Assembly (NCBI RefSeq): GCF_035916875.1
Contig: NZ_JAXUHN010000096.1
Coordinates: 62,001-126,000, forward strand
Source of the DNA: Methylomicrobium sp035916875
GTDB lineage: Bacteria; Pseudomonadota; Gammaproteobacteria; Methylococcales; Methylomonadaceae
Direction: 5' to 3'
Length of the DNA stretch: 64,000 bases
The first letter of the stretch is position 1. Every line of letters begins with the position of its first letter. The notes under the pieces were generated by a model that had not been told where the DNA came from, searched no databases, and was given only the letters and a program-made list of their open reading frames with translations. Of this stretch, positions 55,985-64,000 are shown one piece after another. Position numbers and translations under genes: made by a program.

Positions 55985-57181
55985 ATGAATAAAATCAAAT
56001 TGTTATTTGTTGTTTTGCTGGCGCTTGGCGCGTTTTTTACAGCCGGCCCCGCCAATGCGCGCTATGCCGCGATCATGATCGACGCCGACAGCGGCAATGT
56101 TCTACATGAAATCGATGCGACGCGCCCCTGGTATCCGGCGTCGCTGACCAAAGTGATGACGTTGTACATGACCTTTGAAGCATTAAGCACCGGTCGGCTC
56201 GGCCTGCACGACAGAATGACCGCATCCCATCATGCGTCGCAGCAGCCACAAAGCAAGCTGGGGCTCAGAGCTGGCGAAACCTTGACCGTCGAAGAGGCGA
56301 TTCTGGCATTGATTACCCGGTCGGCGAATGATGCGGCAGTCGTGCTTGCCGAACATCTTGGCGGAACCGAGGAATGGTTTGCTGCTCAGATGACCGCCAA
56401 GGCGCGTCAATTGGGCATGAACAGTTCCCGCTTCATGAATGCCACCGGTTTGCCGAACAACTTCCAAGTCACCACGCCTCGCGATTTGGCGGTATTGGCC
56501 TGGAAAACCATGAAGAATTTTCCAAACTATTATCCTTATTTTGCGAGCCACAGCTTTTTCTTTAAAGGCCGCGAACTGCGCGGCATCAACAAGTTTACCG
56601 CCCGTTATCCCGGAGCGGAAGGGATGAAAACCGGCTTTACTTGCGGCTCGGGTTTCAACCTGATAAGTTCGGCCATGCAAAACGGCAAGCGCTTGATCGG
56701 CGTTGTGATGGGAGGCATGACCAGCGCCGAGCGCTACCAGTTGATGATGAACATGATGGACGCGGGCTTTTCCAATCGTTATGGCGACGGCTCCTATCGC
56801 AACATCAGTACAATGACCGACAGCGTGGGCGGCGAACCGCCTTATCAGCTCGACTGCGGTAATCGAAGGGGCATCACGGTCGCTTCCGCTTCCGGCGACG
56901 ATAATTACCGTCATGCCGTTAATAAACCGGCCGCATCCAAGCATCACCGAGCGCACAAGCGAGTACTCGCCGCATCAGGCTATCACCGCCTCGCGGCCGG
57001 AAAAGCAAGGACCGGCAAGATAACGGTCAGCAAACGAACCTCAAAGCGGAGCGTTAAGGTTGCCAAAAATAAGCGCAGCGGCGCGACGCGAGTCGCCATG
57101 AAAACCACTCGCACGAAGACAAAGACCGCGAAGTCTTCGGTCGTTCGAAAAACCGTCAAGAAAAGAAGCAAATCCGCATAG
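55985..57181 (+). CDS. D-alanyl-D-alanine carboxypeptidase (PBP5/6/7 family) with very basic C-terminal tail
   Basis: A 398-residue periplasmic penicillin-binding protein removing terminal D-Ala from muropeptides. It has a signal peptide (1-25), then SLTK at S53-K56, SAND near 115 and KTG in AEGMKTGFTCG near 215. The C-terminal ~95 residues are dominated by K, R, T, S and A, unlike the amphipathic anchor of PBP5. ATG 55985 (MNKIKLLFVV) is chosen because the signal peptide begins there; the frame opens 29 codons earlier. A long hairpin follows. Confidence 0.87.
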   Translation: MNKIKLLFVVLLALGAFFTAGPANARYAAIMIDADSGNVLHEIDATRPWYPASLTKVMTLYMTFEALSTGRLGLHDRMTASHHASQQPQSKLGLRAGETLTVEEAILALITRSANDAAVVLAEHLGGTEEWFAAQMTAKARQLGMNSSRFMNATGLPNNFQVTTPRDLAVLAWKTMKNFPNYYPYFASHSFFFKGRELRGINKFTARYPGAEGMKTGFTCGSGFNLISSAMQNGKRLIGVVMGGMTSAERYQLMMNMMDAGFSNRYGDGSYRNISTMTDSVGGEPPYQLDCGNRRGITVASASGDDNYRHAVNKPAASKHHRAHKRVLAASGYHRLAAGKARTGKITVSKRTSKRSVKVAKNKRSGATRVAMKTTRTKTKTAKSSVVRKTVKKRSKSA

Positions 57182-57797
57182 AAAAATCACTTCCTGTCGA
57201 TTACGCATCGCGCACCATTTTCAGCTTTTTCAGCACAAGCTGAAATTTTGAAAGGTGCGCGGCGCTTACGCGGCTATGAAACTATATTTTCTTCCACCGG
57301 CGAATATTCCGGTGCAAAGTTGCCATCCCTAAACCATGCATTCTTGGTCATGTCGATCGGCAAGTGGCGGCGGCGTCAAAACGCATCGCCAAACCTCCCG
57401 GACATAAAAGCCGTCAGACTGGGCACACAGATACCCATCAACTCTCAATAATTGGCTCCACAATTCCGTGAATTTTGCTCAATAACTACCAACGCCAAAG
57501 CCTAGCATTTCGTTTTTGGGTTTTGACATGGCCTGGGCCGGTTCATGTTAGTGACGACAGCCGGAAAATAATGACGGCTGCCCGGTCTGTTATCGATTGG
57601 TGCGGTTCGGAAAAACATATGCGTTGAGAGATTAACCAATCGTCTATTCAGTACGAATAACATCCGTCAATCCCACACACGGGCGATTAATGAGCTGTTT
57701 TACTGACAAATTTAGAAGCTCTTTCTTTGAAAAGCTGGTAAATTTTCCACTTTGTTTTCCACTGGCACAACCCTCATTACTTTTCTGGAAAGTCATC
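57182..57797. other. 616-base intergenic region
   Basis: Apart from the hairpin at 57210-57260, this gap shows nothing I can support: short frames (for example 57248-57451) carry no recognisable features. An AT-rich stretch precedes the NlpE-like gene and should hold its promoter. Confidence 0.5.
57210..57260. terminator. Two-part hairpin after the DD-carboxypeptidase gene
   Basis: TTTCAGCTT (57219-57227) pairs with AAGCTGAAA (57237-57245), and an outer GCGCACC/GGTGCGC pair (57210-57216, 57254-57260) lies around it. It begins 29 bases after the stop and probably ends the transcript. Confidence 0.55.
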
Positions 57798-58319
57798 ATG
57801 CGAACATTAAAAAAACAATTAAAACACAATCTGGCTTTGTTTCTTTTTAGCAGTCTGCTTTCAGCTATTCCGGCAATGGCGGCATCAGACCTCGAAGCTC
57901 AACAAGGTTTCGCCAGAGCGCGCGCAAAGAGCCTCCACAAGGATGCGGATCACACCGCACACGAAAACCATCCCGATAAAAGCCAGGAATTTCATGGTGT
58001 TTTTTACGGCTATCTCCCTTGCAACGATTGCGCTGGAGTTAAAACAACGTTGTCTTTACAACAAAAGAACAATTATCTGTTGGTGACTCAACCCGCAAAA
58101 GAGTCCTCCAGGGAGTTTTATGAAAGAGGAAAATATAACTGGGATGATGAAAATCGTACCGTTGTTTTAACTCCAAAAAAGGAAGGGACAAACTCACGGC
58201 GTTATCAAATTGCAGATGAAGGGACACTCATTCAGCTTAATGATGATGGTATAAAGTTGGATGACTATGTTTTGCAAAGAAGCGACACGGTAAAGTCGCG
58301 AGAAGTGCATATTCACTAG
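57798..58319 (+). CDS. NlpE-like envelope/copper-response protein without lipobox
   Basis: A 173-residue exported protein. The signal peptide (1-27) ends AIPAMAASD, an SPI-type site, with no lipobox cysteine. The mature part has FYGYLPCNDCAGVKTTLSLQ, the NlpE N-domain signature (PCxDCxGI/V) with its cysteine pair, and KKEGTNSRRYQIADEGTL. E. coli NlpE is a lipoprotein with a second domain and signals to Cpx; this form is short and probably soluble. ATG 57798 is supported by a GGAAAG site and by the signal peptide; the frame opens earlier but that part is unlikely. Confidence 0.72.
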   Translation: MRTLKKQLKHNLALFLFSSLLSAIPAMAASDLEAQQGFARARAKSLHKDADHTAHENHPDKSQEFHGVFYGYLPCNDCAGVKTTLSLQQKNNYLLVTQPAKESSREFYERGKYNWDDENRTVVLTPKKEGTNSRRYQIADEGTLIQLNDDGIKLDDYVLQRSDTVKSREVHIH

Positions 58320-58705
58320 CGCATAACAAGCCTGAAAACAAGGCGAAGCGCATCCAACCGACCGCTTAAAACAAACCGCCTCTTGGCAAAAGCAAAGGCG
58401 GTTTTTTATTGCCGAAACAGGATGTCGAGCGCTATAAATGTTCAGTCGCAAAGTTGGCCAAGGTCTCTTTGGCGGCAAATATCGATATATGGTGTAGGGT
58501 GTTTTTTCCAATATCTGCTCCTGACCATTCTGTTAAAAAAGCCGGTTTGGGGCAGTTAGGGCCGATTTCAGCGGCTATCCCATTTGCAACTTATTGTTGT
58601 AAACATTAAGGCTTTCACAAAAAAGACATTTTTACCTGAGTGGGATTTTTTCAACACAATCGGCCGATTTGAGACGGTTAACTTTTTCCGCCCCTGTCTT
58701 CCGTC
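58320..58705. other. 386-base intergenic region
   Basis: It contains the terminator at 58374-58407 and otherwise AT-rich sequence up to the 3' end of the convergent membrane-protein gene. No coding frame with recognisable features was found. Confidence 0.5.
58374..58407 (+). terminator. Rho-independent terminator after NlpE-like gene
   Basis: AACCGCCT (58374-58381) pairs with AGGCGGTT (58395-58402), and a TTTTT run follows directly to 58407. Confidence 0.85.
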
Positions 58706-59263
58706 TTATGCATTCCGGCCGCGATTGCGCTCAACACAAGAATCCAACGCAAAGCGGAGCAGCAACAGAGTGATCAGCACCGGAAAGACCAGATAATGGT
58801 CGAGCAGTTGTAAGCTCCCGAGCGCTCCCAGCATGATGATCGAAGGCTGCAAGCCTTTTTGCCCGGCAAGCAGGCGCATATAGTGGAGACTTTCATTATC
58901 GAGGCGTTCGCACTGTCCGATGAACGCGAGCGAGATGAACGCGCTCATGGAGGCAAAATACACCGGAAAGAAAAAAAACATCGGCGAGTCATCATTGAAC
59001 AGTGTTTTCCAATAGGCGAACCAAGCCAGCAACGCGCTCGAAGCAAACAGGTCGTACCAGATTCTGAAATTGCCTTTTTTGACCAGCAAGCCGGCGATCG
59101 CGATCAAGGCGCCGCCGATGCCCAGATAAAAAAAGAACAGTGTCTCCAGCAAGTTAGCTAGCGGATTCGAGGTCTGTACGAGGTAGGCAAGCGCAAGGCT
59201 GAGTAGAACGAATACAAGCATGTACTGACCCGTTGATGTGATTGTTATTAAAATGGCATCCAA
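58706..59263 (-). CDS. Hypothetical multi-pass membrane protein
   Basis: A 185-residue protein with about five to six hydrophobic helices (MLVFVLLSLALAYLV; LFFFYLGIGGALIAIAGLLV; ASSALLAWFAYW; MFFFFPVYFASMSAFISLAF; LVFPVLITLLLLRFAL). No enzyme motif or known family recognised. The TTG at 59263 is the longest start; ATG 59221 would remove 14 residues and begin inside the first helix. Its start adjoins the DnaA-box region. Confidence 0.6.
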   Translation of the reverse strand: MDAILITITSTGQYMLVFVLLSLALAYLVQTSNPLANLLETLFFFYLGIGGALIAIAGLLVKKGNFRIWYDLFASSALLAWFAYWKTLFNDDSPMFFFFPVYFASMSAFISLAFIGQCERLDNESLHYMRLLAGQKGLQPSIIMLGALGSLQLLDHYLVFPVLITLLLLRFALDSCVERNRGRNA

Positions 59264-59292
59264 TTGGATTGGATTTGTTGTTTTTGTCTATG

Positions 59293-59505
59293 TTATGCAC
59301 ACAGTCGAAAGCTTGCAATTCGTTCTGATTTATGCAGGCACAGGGCTCTGCAAAAATTCTATTTATTCATACAATCTATTGATAATAAATAATTATTTTA
59401 TTTTGTATAAAATTTTTACAATTTAATGACAGAGCTGGATCCATGGGGTTCGCAAGCGGTTATCGAGGGCTTTTACACAAAGTTATCCACAGAAATTGTG
59501 GAAAA
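59293..59505. other. DnaA-box cluster with AT-rich stretch; candidate origin-like element
   Basis: Sites fitting the DnaA consensus TTWTNCACA: 59293-59301 TTATGCACA (+), 59471-59479 TTTTACACA (+), 59483-59491 TTATCCACA (+, perfect) and 59497-59505 TTTTCCACA (-). Between the first and the other three, 59351-59430 has only 10 G or C in 80 bases, and contains TTATTTTATTTTG, like an unwinding element. The last two boxes face each other. This arrangement is oriC-like, but dnaA, dnaN and mnmG are not here and no GC-skew test was possible; a regulatory DnaA reservoir (datA/DARS-like) is the main alternative. Confidence 0.5.
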
Positions 59506-59531
59506 GAATCATCCCGCCAGAACCGTTTTTG

Positions 59532-60776
59532 TCATAGCGATGTCTGGAAAGGTTCTACCCAAACAGGCTCGTTTGCCTGAACGCCGCAGCAATCGGCAGG
59601 CAGGATAATATAGCAGTTGCTTGCGGACATCGAGCCCAGCATGTGCGAGCCCTGTCCGCCGGCGGAGGCGACAAAAAATTCACCGTCCGCGTTTTGTGTC
59701 AGGATGCCGCGCTGAAATTCAAGGCGGCCGGGCTCTTTTTTGAGCGGGGCCGTTAACATTGCCTTGATTCGCAACGGACTGGCTGGCATCAAACCTGTGA
59801 GCCGCCCGAGCCCCGGTTTTACGATTTGCTGAAAGGTCACCGCAACGGCCACCGGGTTGCCGGGCAGACCGAAGAAGAACGCCTTGCCGATTTTACCGAA
59901 AGCGAACGGTTTGCCGGGTTTCATCGCAATCTTCCATAAATGCACTTCGCCGAGACGTTCGAGAATCCGGGTGATAAAATCGGCCTCCCCGACCGAGGCG
60001 CCGCCGGTCGTGATGATCACGTCATGATTCAAAGCCGCCTGGCTCAACGCGTCTTCGAGTTGCCGCATGTCATCGCCGATCACGCCCAGATCGGCGGCGC
60101 AGTAGCAAGGATCCGTCAATAGGCCGCCGAGAATGTATCGGTTGCTGTCGTGAATCTTGCCGGGCGCCAAAGGCTTGCCGATGCCGGTCAGTTCGTCACC
60201 GGTCGAAAAAAAAGCGATATTGACCGGCCTTTTTACCACGACATCATAAATGCCTGCCGAGGCGAAAAGGCCGAGTTCGATCGCGGTCAGTTTCTTGCCT
60301 GCGCCGCACAAAATCCCGCCGCTTTTGACATCTTCGCCGGTTTCGCGCACAAAGCGGCGCGCCGGCACAGCGGCCGGAAACACGGTGTAGTCTCCGTCAA
60401 CCGTCACGAACTCCTGCATTACGACCGAATCGGCTTCGCGTGGCAAGACTGCGCCGGTAAAAATGCGGATGCATTCGCCCGCATTTAGTTGGCCCTGGAA
60501 CGGCTTGCCGGCCCAGGAAGCACCGGCCAAATGGAGGCGAAAGGCTTGCGCTGTGTCTATGTCCCGGCTGCTGAAGGCATAGCCGTCGACCGCTGCGTTT
60601 CTGTCATGCGGAATATCGAGCGGCGAACAAACCGGCTCGGCCAGCACTCGACCCAGCGCGTATTTCAATGCCGTTTTTTCGACGCCGATAACCGGCTCTA
60701 ATGCGGCCGCGATCCTTTCCCGCGCCGCCTCGACCGAAAGCATCGGCTCGTTCTCCAAACTGCACAGGTCAATCAT
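59532..60776 (-). CDS. moeA: Molybdopterin molybdenumtransferase
   Basis: A 414-residue enzyme inserting molybdate into adenylated molybdopterin. It has DRNAAVDGYAFSS, the FFSTGDEL motif, TTGGASVGEADF and FFGLPGNPVAVAVTF, in the usual MoeA order of domains. Length matches E. coli MoeA (411). It overlaps mobB by 4 bases on the minus strand. Its 3' end lies 26 bases from the DnaA-box cluster. Confidence 0.93.
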   Translation of the reverse strand: MIDLCSLENEPMLSVEAARERIAAALEPVIGVEKTALKYALGRVLAEPVCSPLDIPHDRNAAVDGYAFSSRDIDTAQAFRLHLAGASWAGKPFQGQLNAGECIRIFTGAVLPREADSVVMQEFVTVDGDYTVFPAAVPARRFVRETGEDVKSGGILCGAGKKLTAIELGLFASAGIYDVVVKRPVNIAFFSTGDELTGIGKPLAPGKIHDSNRYILGGLLTDPCYCAADLGVIGDDMRQLEDALSQAALNHDVIITTGGASVGEADFITRILERLGEVHLWKIAMKPGKPFAFGKIGKAFFFGLPGNPVAVAVTFQQIVKPGLGRLTGLMPASPLRIKAMLTAPLKKEPGRLEFQRGILTQNADGEFFVASAGGQGSHMLGSMSASNCYIILPADCCGVQANEPVWVEPFQTSL

Positions 60777-61297
60777 TTGAACTCCCGGTAATGATCCAGA
60801 ATGTAACGGGCAATCAAATCTGCGCGATTCAGATCAAGTTTGACCAGAGGGTACGGTACTTCGATCGGGCTGTCGCTCGCAATCGCAATGATATTCGAAT
60901 CATGCGGAAACAGCAGCGGTCTTTGCAGCGACGGCCGGTGCAATTCGATTTTCGAAAACTTTTCGGCCTTGAAGCCTTCGACTAGGATCAGATCCAGTTC
61001 GGACTGGTCCAACACTTTAAGCTGCTGATCCAGGCTAGGCTCCTGCGGCGTTTCGAACTCGCTGATTATCGCATAGCGGTATTTGGAGACCAGCATCACC
61101 GGCGAAGCGCCGGCCATGCGCAAACGGTAGCTGTCCTTGCCGGGTTGATCGATATCGAAACTGTGATGACTGTGCTTGATCAGGCCGACCCGCAAACCCT
61201 GCTGTTTCAACAACGGAATCAATTGCGTCAGTAACGTGGTCTTGCCGGTACCGCTGGCGGCGGCAAAACCGAGGATCGGCTTTTGTGCATGTTGCAT
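60773..61297 (-). CDS. mobB: Molybdopterin-guanine dinucleotide biosynthesis adapter protein MobB
   Basis: A 174-residue GTP-binding adapter that assists MobA in making bis-MGD cofactor. Walker A is FAAASGTGKTTLLTQL near residues 11-26; VGLIKHSHHSFDIDQPGKDS and LILVEGFKAEKFSKIELHR follow. It precedes moeA in a two-gene operon. mobA is not in the window. Confidence 0.92.
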   Translation of the reverse strand: MQHAQKPILGFAAASGTGKTTLLTQLIPLLKQQGLRVGLIKHSHHSFDIDQPGKDSYRLRMAGASPVMLVSKYRYAIISEFETPQEPSLDQQLKVLDQSELDLILVEGFKAEKFSKIELHRPSLQRPLLFPHDSNIIAIASDSPIEVPYPLVKLDLNRADLIARYILDHYREFK

Positions 61298-61464
61298 GTC
61301 GTTTACGTCATTGGATCGGAGTCAATAATCGCGATATTTTAAGGTATTATTTAACTCCGCACTACGATAACGGCGGCGTGGCTGTTATCATCGCCTGCCA
61401 TAACGCCGGCCGGCGGCGTGTTTTGATTTTGTGAGCCCAACCTGAGTGATCCCCGGAGTCAACA

Positions 61465-61953
61465 TTGATTCGCATTGTGTTTGTTATATTGCTGATTTTT
61501 CTTGTCTTTTTTGCGTTACGTAAACTGCAAAAAGCACCCGCCGCCGTAAAGGCCGGTTTTCTTCGCTATCTGCTGATGGCCGGCGGCCTCGTAGTACTCG
61601 TTTATATGGGGATGGCCGGCTGGCTCGGCGGGCTGTTTGCCTTGCTTGGCCTGGCGGTGGCGTTTCTGCTCAGATTGTTGCCGTCCTTACTGCATAATGC
61701 ACCTTATCTACAGCAAATCTGGATGGCCTGGCAGCGCACGAAGAAGGGGCAATCGCAACAGGAATACCGGCATACGTCCGGCAAGATGACCGCGGCGGAA
61801 GCTTATGAGGTCTTGGGATTGAAAATGGGCGCATCCGATAAGGAAATCACTGAGGCGCATCGCCGCCTGATGCAAAAAATTCATCCGGACAGGGGCGGTT
61901 CTGATTATCTGGCCGCGAAAATCAATCTGGCAAAAAAAACGCTGCTGGGATGA
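61465..61953 (+). CDS. Membrane-anchored J-domain protein
   Basis: A 162-residue protein with two N-terminal hydrophobic segments (about 1-16 and 30-62) and a C-terminal J-domain (about 110-162) carrying HPD in HRRLMQKIHPDRGGSDYLAAK. The layout resembles TIM14/DjlA-type membrane J-proteins that recruit DnaK to the membrane. The start is TTG at 61465, with CGGAG upstream. It overlaps the NlpD-like gene by 4 bases and is thus the first gene of an operon with rpoS. Confidence 0.8.
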   Translation: MIRIVFVILLIFLVFFALRKLQKAPAAVKAGFLRYLLMAGGLVVLVYMGMAGWLGGLFALLGLAVAFLLRLLPSLLHNAPYLQQIWMAWQRTKKGQSQQEYRHTSGKMTAAEAYEVLGLKMGASDKEITEAHRRLMQKIHPDRGGSDYLAAKINLAKKTLLG

Positions 61954-62744
61954 TAAGCGCCATGGGCAATGATTTTCGTAACGCGGTGTTGATGCTGATT
62001 CCGGCCTTGGCCACGGTCATGTTCGGCTGCACGGAACGGGCGGATTTGGCTCCGGTACGGACCGGCCACCAACATATCAACGATGCATTTTCGGATATGC
62101 CCAGCCCCCCACAAATGACGAGCAGTCAGGAAATGCCACCTGTGCCGCGCGATCCTTATCCGCGGGCATTGAACTCAATGAATCGGAGACCGCACCTGTC
62201 GGCAACCCTCCCCTCTACGGTCAGGCCGGTCGAGAAGTACGAAGCTAAAACCAAGCCAAAAACAATTGCTTCAAATCTAACAGCCAAAAAAAGTATAATG
62301 CCGGAGTTTGAGCCTGCAAAATCTGTCCGCAAAATTCCGGCAACCGAAATAACACCCAGTGCGAAAAAAGCTAACGCCAAGCTGAGCTTCGGTTGGCCAT
62401 TGGCCGGAAGTATTTTGAAGAACTATACCCAGACAGGCAAAAAAGGCATCAAAATCTCCGGAAAAAAAGGACAAACGGTACGAGCTGCCGAGGCAGGTAA
62501 GGTGGTCTATAGCGGTCAAGGATTGATAGGATATGGTAATCTGCTTATCATTAAGCATAATGGCCAGTATTTGACTGCTTATGCAAATAATAGCGCCTTA
62601 TTAGCCAAGGAGGGCGACGTTGTCGAGAAAGGCCAAGAGATCGCCACGGTTGGCGCCGGCACTTCTCACAAAGGCATGCTGCATTTTGAAATTCGCAAAC
62701 AAGGTAAGTCGGTCAACCCGCTTACATTATTACCTAAGTTATGA
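61950..62744 (+). CDS. NlpD-like lipoprotein with degenerate-looking or catalytic M23 domain
   Basis: A 264-residue protein. An N-terminal signal ends at a lipobox-like VMFGC (Cys near residue 27), so it is a predicted lipoprotein. A polar linker (about 30-145) follows, then a LytM/M23 domain with GKVVYSGQGLIGYGNLLIIKHN and MLHFEIRKQGKSVNPLTLL. The metal-ligand histidines and the H-x-G motif of active M23 enzymes are not all seen, as in EnvC/NlpD-type amidase activators. NlpD's LysM domain is absent. nlpD directly before rpoS is a classic gammaproteobacterial pair, which supports the assignment. A later start at ATG 61962 is possible. Confidence 0.78.
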   Translation: MISAMGNDFRNAVLMLIPALATVMFGCTERADLAPVRTGHQHINDAFSDMPSPPQMTSSQEMPPVPRDPYPRALNSMNRRPHLSATLPSTVRPVEKYEAKTKPKTIASNLTAKKSIMPEFEPAKSVRKIPATEITPSAKKANAKLSFGWPLAGSILKNYTQTGKKGIKISGKKGQTVRAAEAGKVVYSGQGLIGYGNLLIIKHNGQYLTAYANNSALLAKEGDVVEKGQEIATVGAGTSHKGMLHFEIRKQGKSVNPLTLLPKL

Positions 62745-62785
62745 AGATACCGATGAACGTTCATGCGAAGCGTCAGGGGAATGGG

Positions 62786-63775
62786 ATGAAAAAAGAGATA
62801 ATTGAACCCGCTGATGATGAAATCAGCCTGCCGTTTGAAGAAGATGAGGAGCTTCTATTCGAGGAAGATTTCGAGGACGAGGAAGATTCTCTCGACGACT
62901 TAGACATCGAAAGCGAAGTCCAGACTATTAAAGTCCGCGATGAGAATTTCGATGCGACACGCGTCTATTTGAACGATCTCGGCCGCTCGAAATTGTTAAC
63001 GGCCGATCAGGAAAAACTTTACGGCAGCAAAGCATTGCGCGGGGACCACGAAGCCCGCAAGATCATGATCGAGAGTAATTTGCGTCTGGTCGTGAAGATA
63101 TCCCGCCGTTATCTGAACCGGGGCCTGCCGTTGCTCGATTTGATCGAGGAAGGCAATCTCGGATTGATCCGCGCGGTCGAAAAATTCGATCCGGACCGTG
63201 GCTTCCGTTTTTCGACCTATGCAACCTGGTGGATTCGGCAAACGATCGAACGCGCAATCATGAATCAGACCCGCACGATCCGCCTGCCGATTCATATCGT
63301 GAAGGAAATGAACACCTATTTGAAGGCGCAGCGCCATTTACAGCAGTCGCTCGATCACGATCCGAGCGCCGAGGAGATTGCGCAGTTCATGGACAAGCCG
63401 GTTTATAAGGTCGAAAAGATGCTGAAATTGAACGAGCGGGTCACGTCGATCGATGTGCCGTGCAGCAAGGATGTCGATAAGCCGATGGTCGAAACGATTT
63501 CCGATGACGACAGTCCGTCGGCCGCCGACCGGATCCAGGAGGACGGCATCCGCCAAAGCGTTTCCGGCTGGGTCTTTCAATTGCCGGAAAAACAGCGCGA
63601 AGTCGTCTGCCGGCGTTATGGGCTTTGCGGCTATGAAGCCGAAACGCTGGAACAGGTCGCACTGGAATTGAACGTGACCCGTGAGCGCGTGCGGCAGATT
63701 CAGATGGACGGTTTGAAACGGCTAAAAGAAATTCTGCATATAAACGGTTATTCGTTCGAAACGATTTTCAATTAA
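62786..63775 (+). CDS. rpoS: RNA polymerase sigma factor RpoS
   Basis: A 329-residue sigma-38. It lacks region 1.1 and has the acidic N-terminus (DDEISLPFEEDEELLFEED), region 2 (LIEEGNLGLIRAVEKFDPDRGF, RFSTYATWWIRQTIERAI), and region 4 (GYEAETLEQVALELNVTRERVRQIQ). ATG 62786 has CAGGGGA at 62774-62780 and gives the same length as E. coli RpoS (330); ATG 62741, which overlaps the NlpD-like stop, would add 15 residues. It is the master regulator of stationary phase and stress. Confidence 0.95.
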   Translation: MKKEIIEPADDEISLPFEEDEELLFEEDFEDEEDSLDDLDIESEVQTIKVRDENFDATRVYLNDLGRSKLLTADQEKLYGSKALRGDHEARKIMIESNLRLVVKISRRYLNRGLPLLDLIEEGNLGLIRAVEKFDPDRGFRFSTYATWWIRQTIERAIMNQTRTIRLPIHIVKEMNTYLKAQRHLQQSLDHDPSAEEIAQFMDKPVYKVEKMLKLNERVTSIDVPCSKDVDKPMVETISDDDSPSAADRIQEDGIRQSVSGWVFQLPEKQREVVCRRYGLCGYEAETLEQVALELNVTRERVRQIQMDGLKRLKEILHINGYSFETIFN

Positions 63776-64000
63776 CGCAGTTCAACGCGTGAGCAGGGTT
63801 GGAATTTCGTTCCTGCCCCCCAATCCTTCGCGCCATGCTTACCCACACCATAAGCCAGAGCGGGCCTTTCAAATTGCGCTACACAATTGCTTAGCGTTTA
63901 AGCGCTAGCCGAACAATGCGCCCCCTTTCCCGAATCCATTGCGGCATGCATTATGCCAGCACGATTTTGATCTCCACTCAGTCGCTCGCTTCGAGATGGT
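63776..64000. other. Region downstream of rpoS to window end
   Basis: 225 bases with no recognisable gene, tRNA or terminator. A small TAGCG/CGCTA pair near 63893 is too weak to call. A gene may begin beyond the window edge. Confidence 0.4.

Overview
The window is a stretch of gammaproteobacterial chromosome with moderately high GC and dense, mostly housekeeping genes. RpoS behind an NlpD-like gene, Rof, RppH, CpdA, MazG, DgkA, a LonH-type protease and bifunctional CysG all point to Gammaproteobacteria. The overall flavour resembles a type I methanotroph (Methylococcales), but this is only an impression: no methane-oxidation gene lies in the window. No rRNA, tRNA, CRISPR array, insertion sequence or prophage was recognised.

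Layout. 1-3.8 kb: arginine genes argD (5' end outside) and argF, an SH3-domain envelope protein and ilvD. 3.8-6.4 kb: a small accessory pocket with an AT-rich SIR2-like gene lying between two REP-like palindromes, then a gene for a predicted NlpC/P60-like cysteine enzyme. 6.4-11.1 kb: argA, cpdA, rppH, a HAD hydrolase and a membrane lytic transglycosylase. 11.1-16.9 kb: a three-gene CzcCBA-type RND metal efflux operon. 17.2-27.3 kb: an HD-GYP protein, cbpA-cbpM, a LonH-like protease, glucan phosphorylase, a P-loop zeta-toxin-like kinase with a degenerate Fic-like segment, and a TusA-family protein. 27.3-33 kb: cysG, a small cytochrome c, argG and class I fumarase. 33-41.4 kb: a GH17-GT2 beta-glucan synthase-like protein and the pyruvate dehydrogenase operon aceE-aceF-lpdA. 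41.7-50.5 kb: quinone oxidoreductase, a DegQ-type protease, Rof, a GNAT/nitrilase pair, a spermidine-synthase-like membrane protein and two Pcm methyltransferases, one exported and one cytosolic. 50.6-58.3 kb: small secreted proteins, gcvH, dgkA, a PfkB kinase, mazG, a stand-alone GH17 protein, a DD-carboxypeptidase with a very basic tail and an NlpE-like protein. 58.7-63.8 kb: a membrane protein, an AT-rich region with a DnaA-box cluster, moeA-mobB, and a J-domain/NlpD-like/rpoS operon.

Functional themes are arginine and branched-chain amino-acid synthesis, entry to the TCA cycle (PDH, fumarase), envelope maintenance (lytic transglycosylase, PBP, DegQ, NlpD- and NlpE-like proteins, Pcm), metal efflux and stress response (RpoS, CbpA, Lon). 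The items most deserving a second look are the oriC-like DnaA-box cluster at 59.29-59.51 kb, the Fic-like/zeta kinase protein at 24.8-27.0 kb, the palindrome-flanked SIR2 gene at 4.0-5.2 kb and the tandem 11-bp repeats upstream of degQ.
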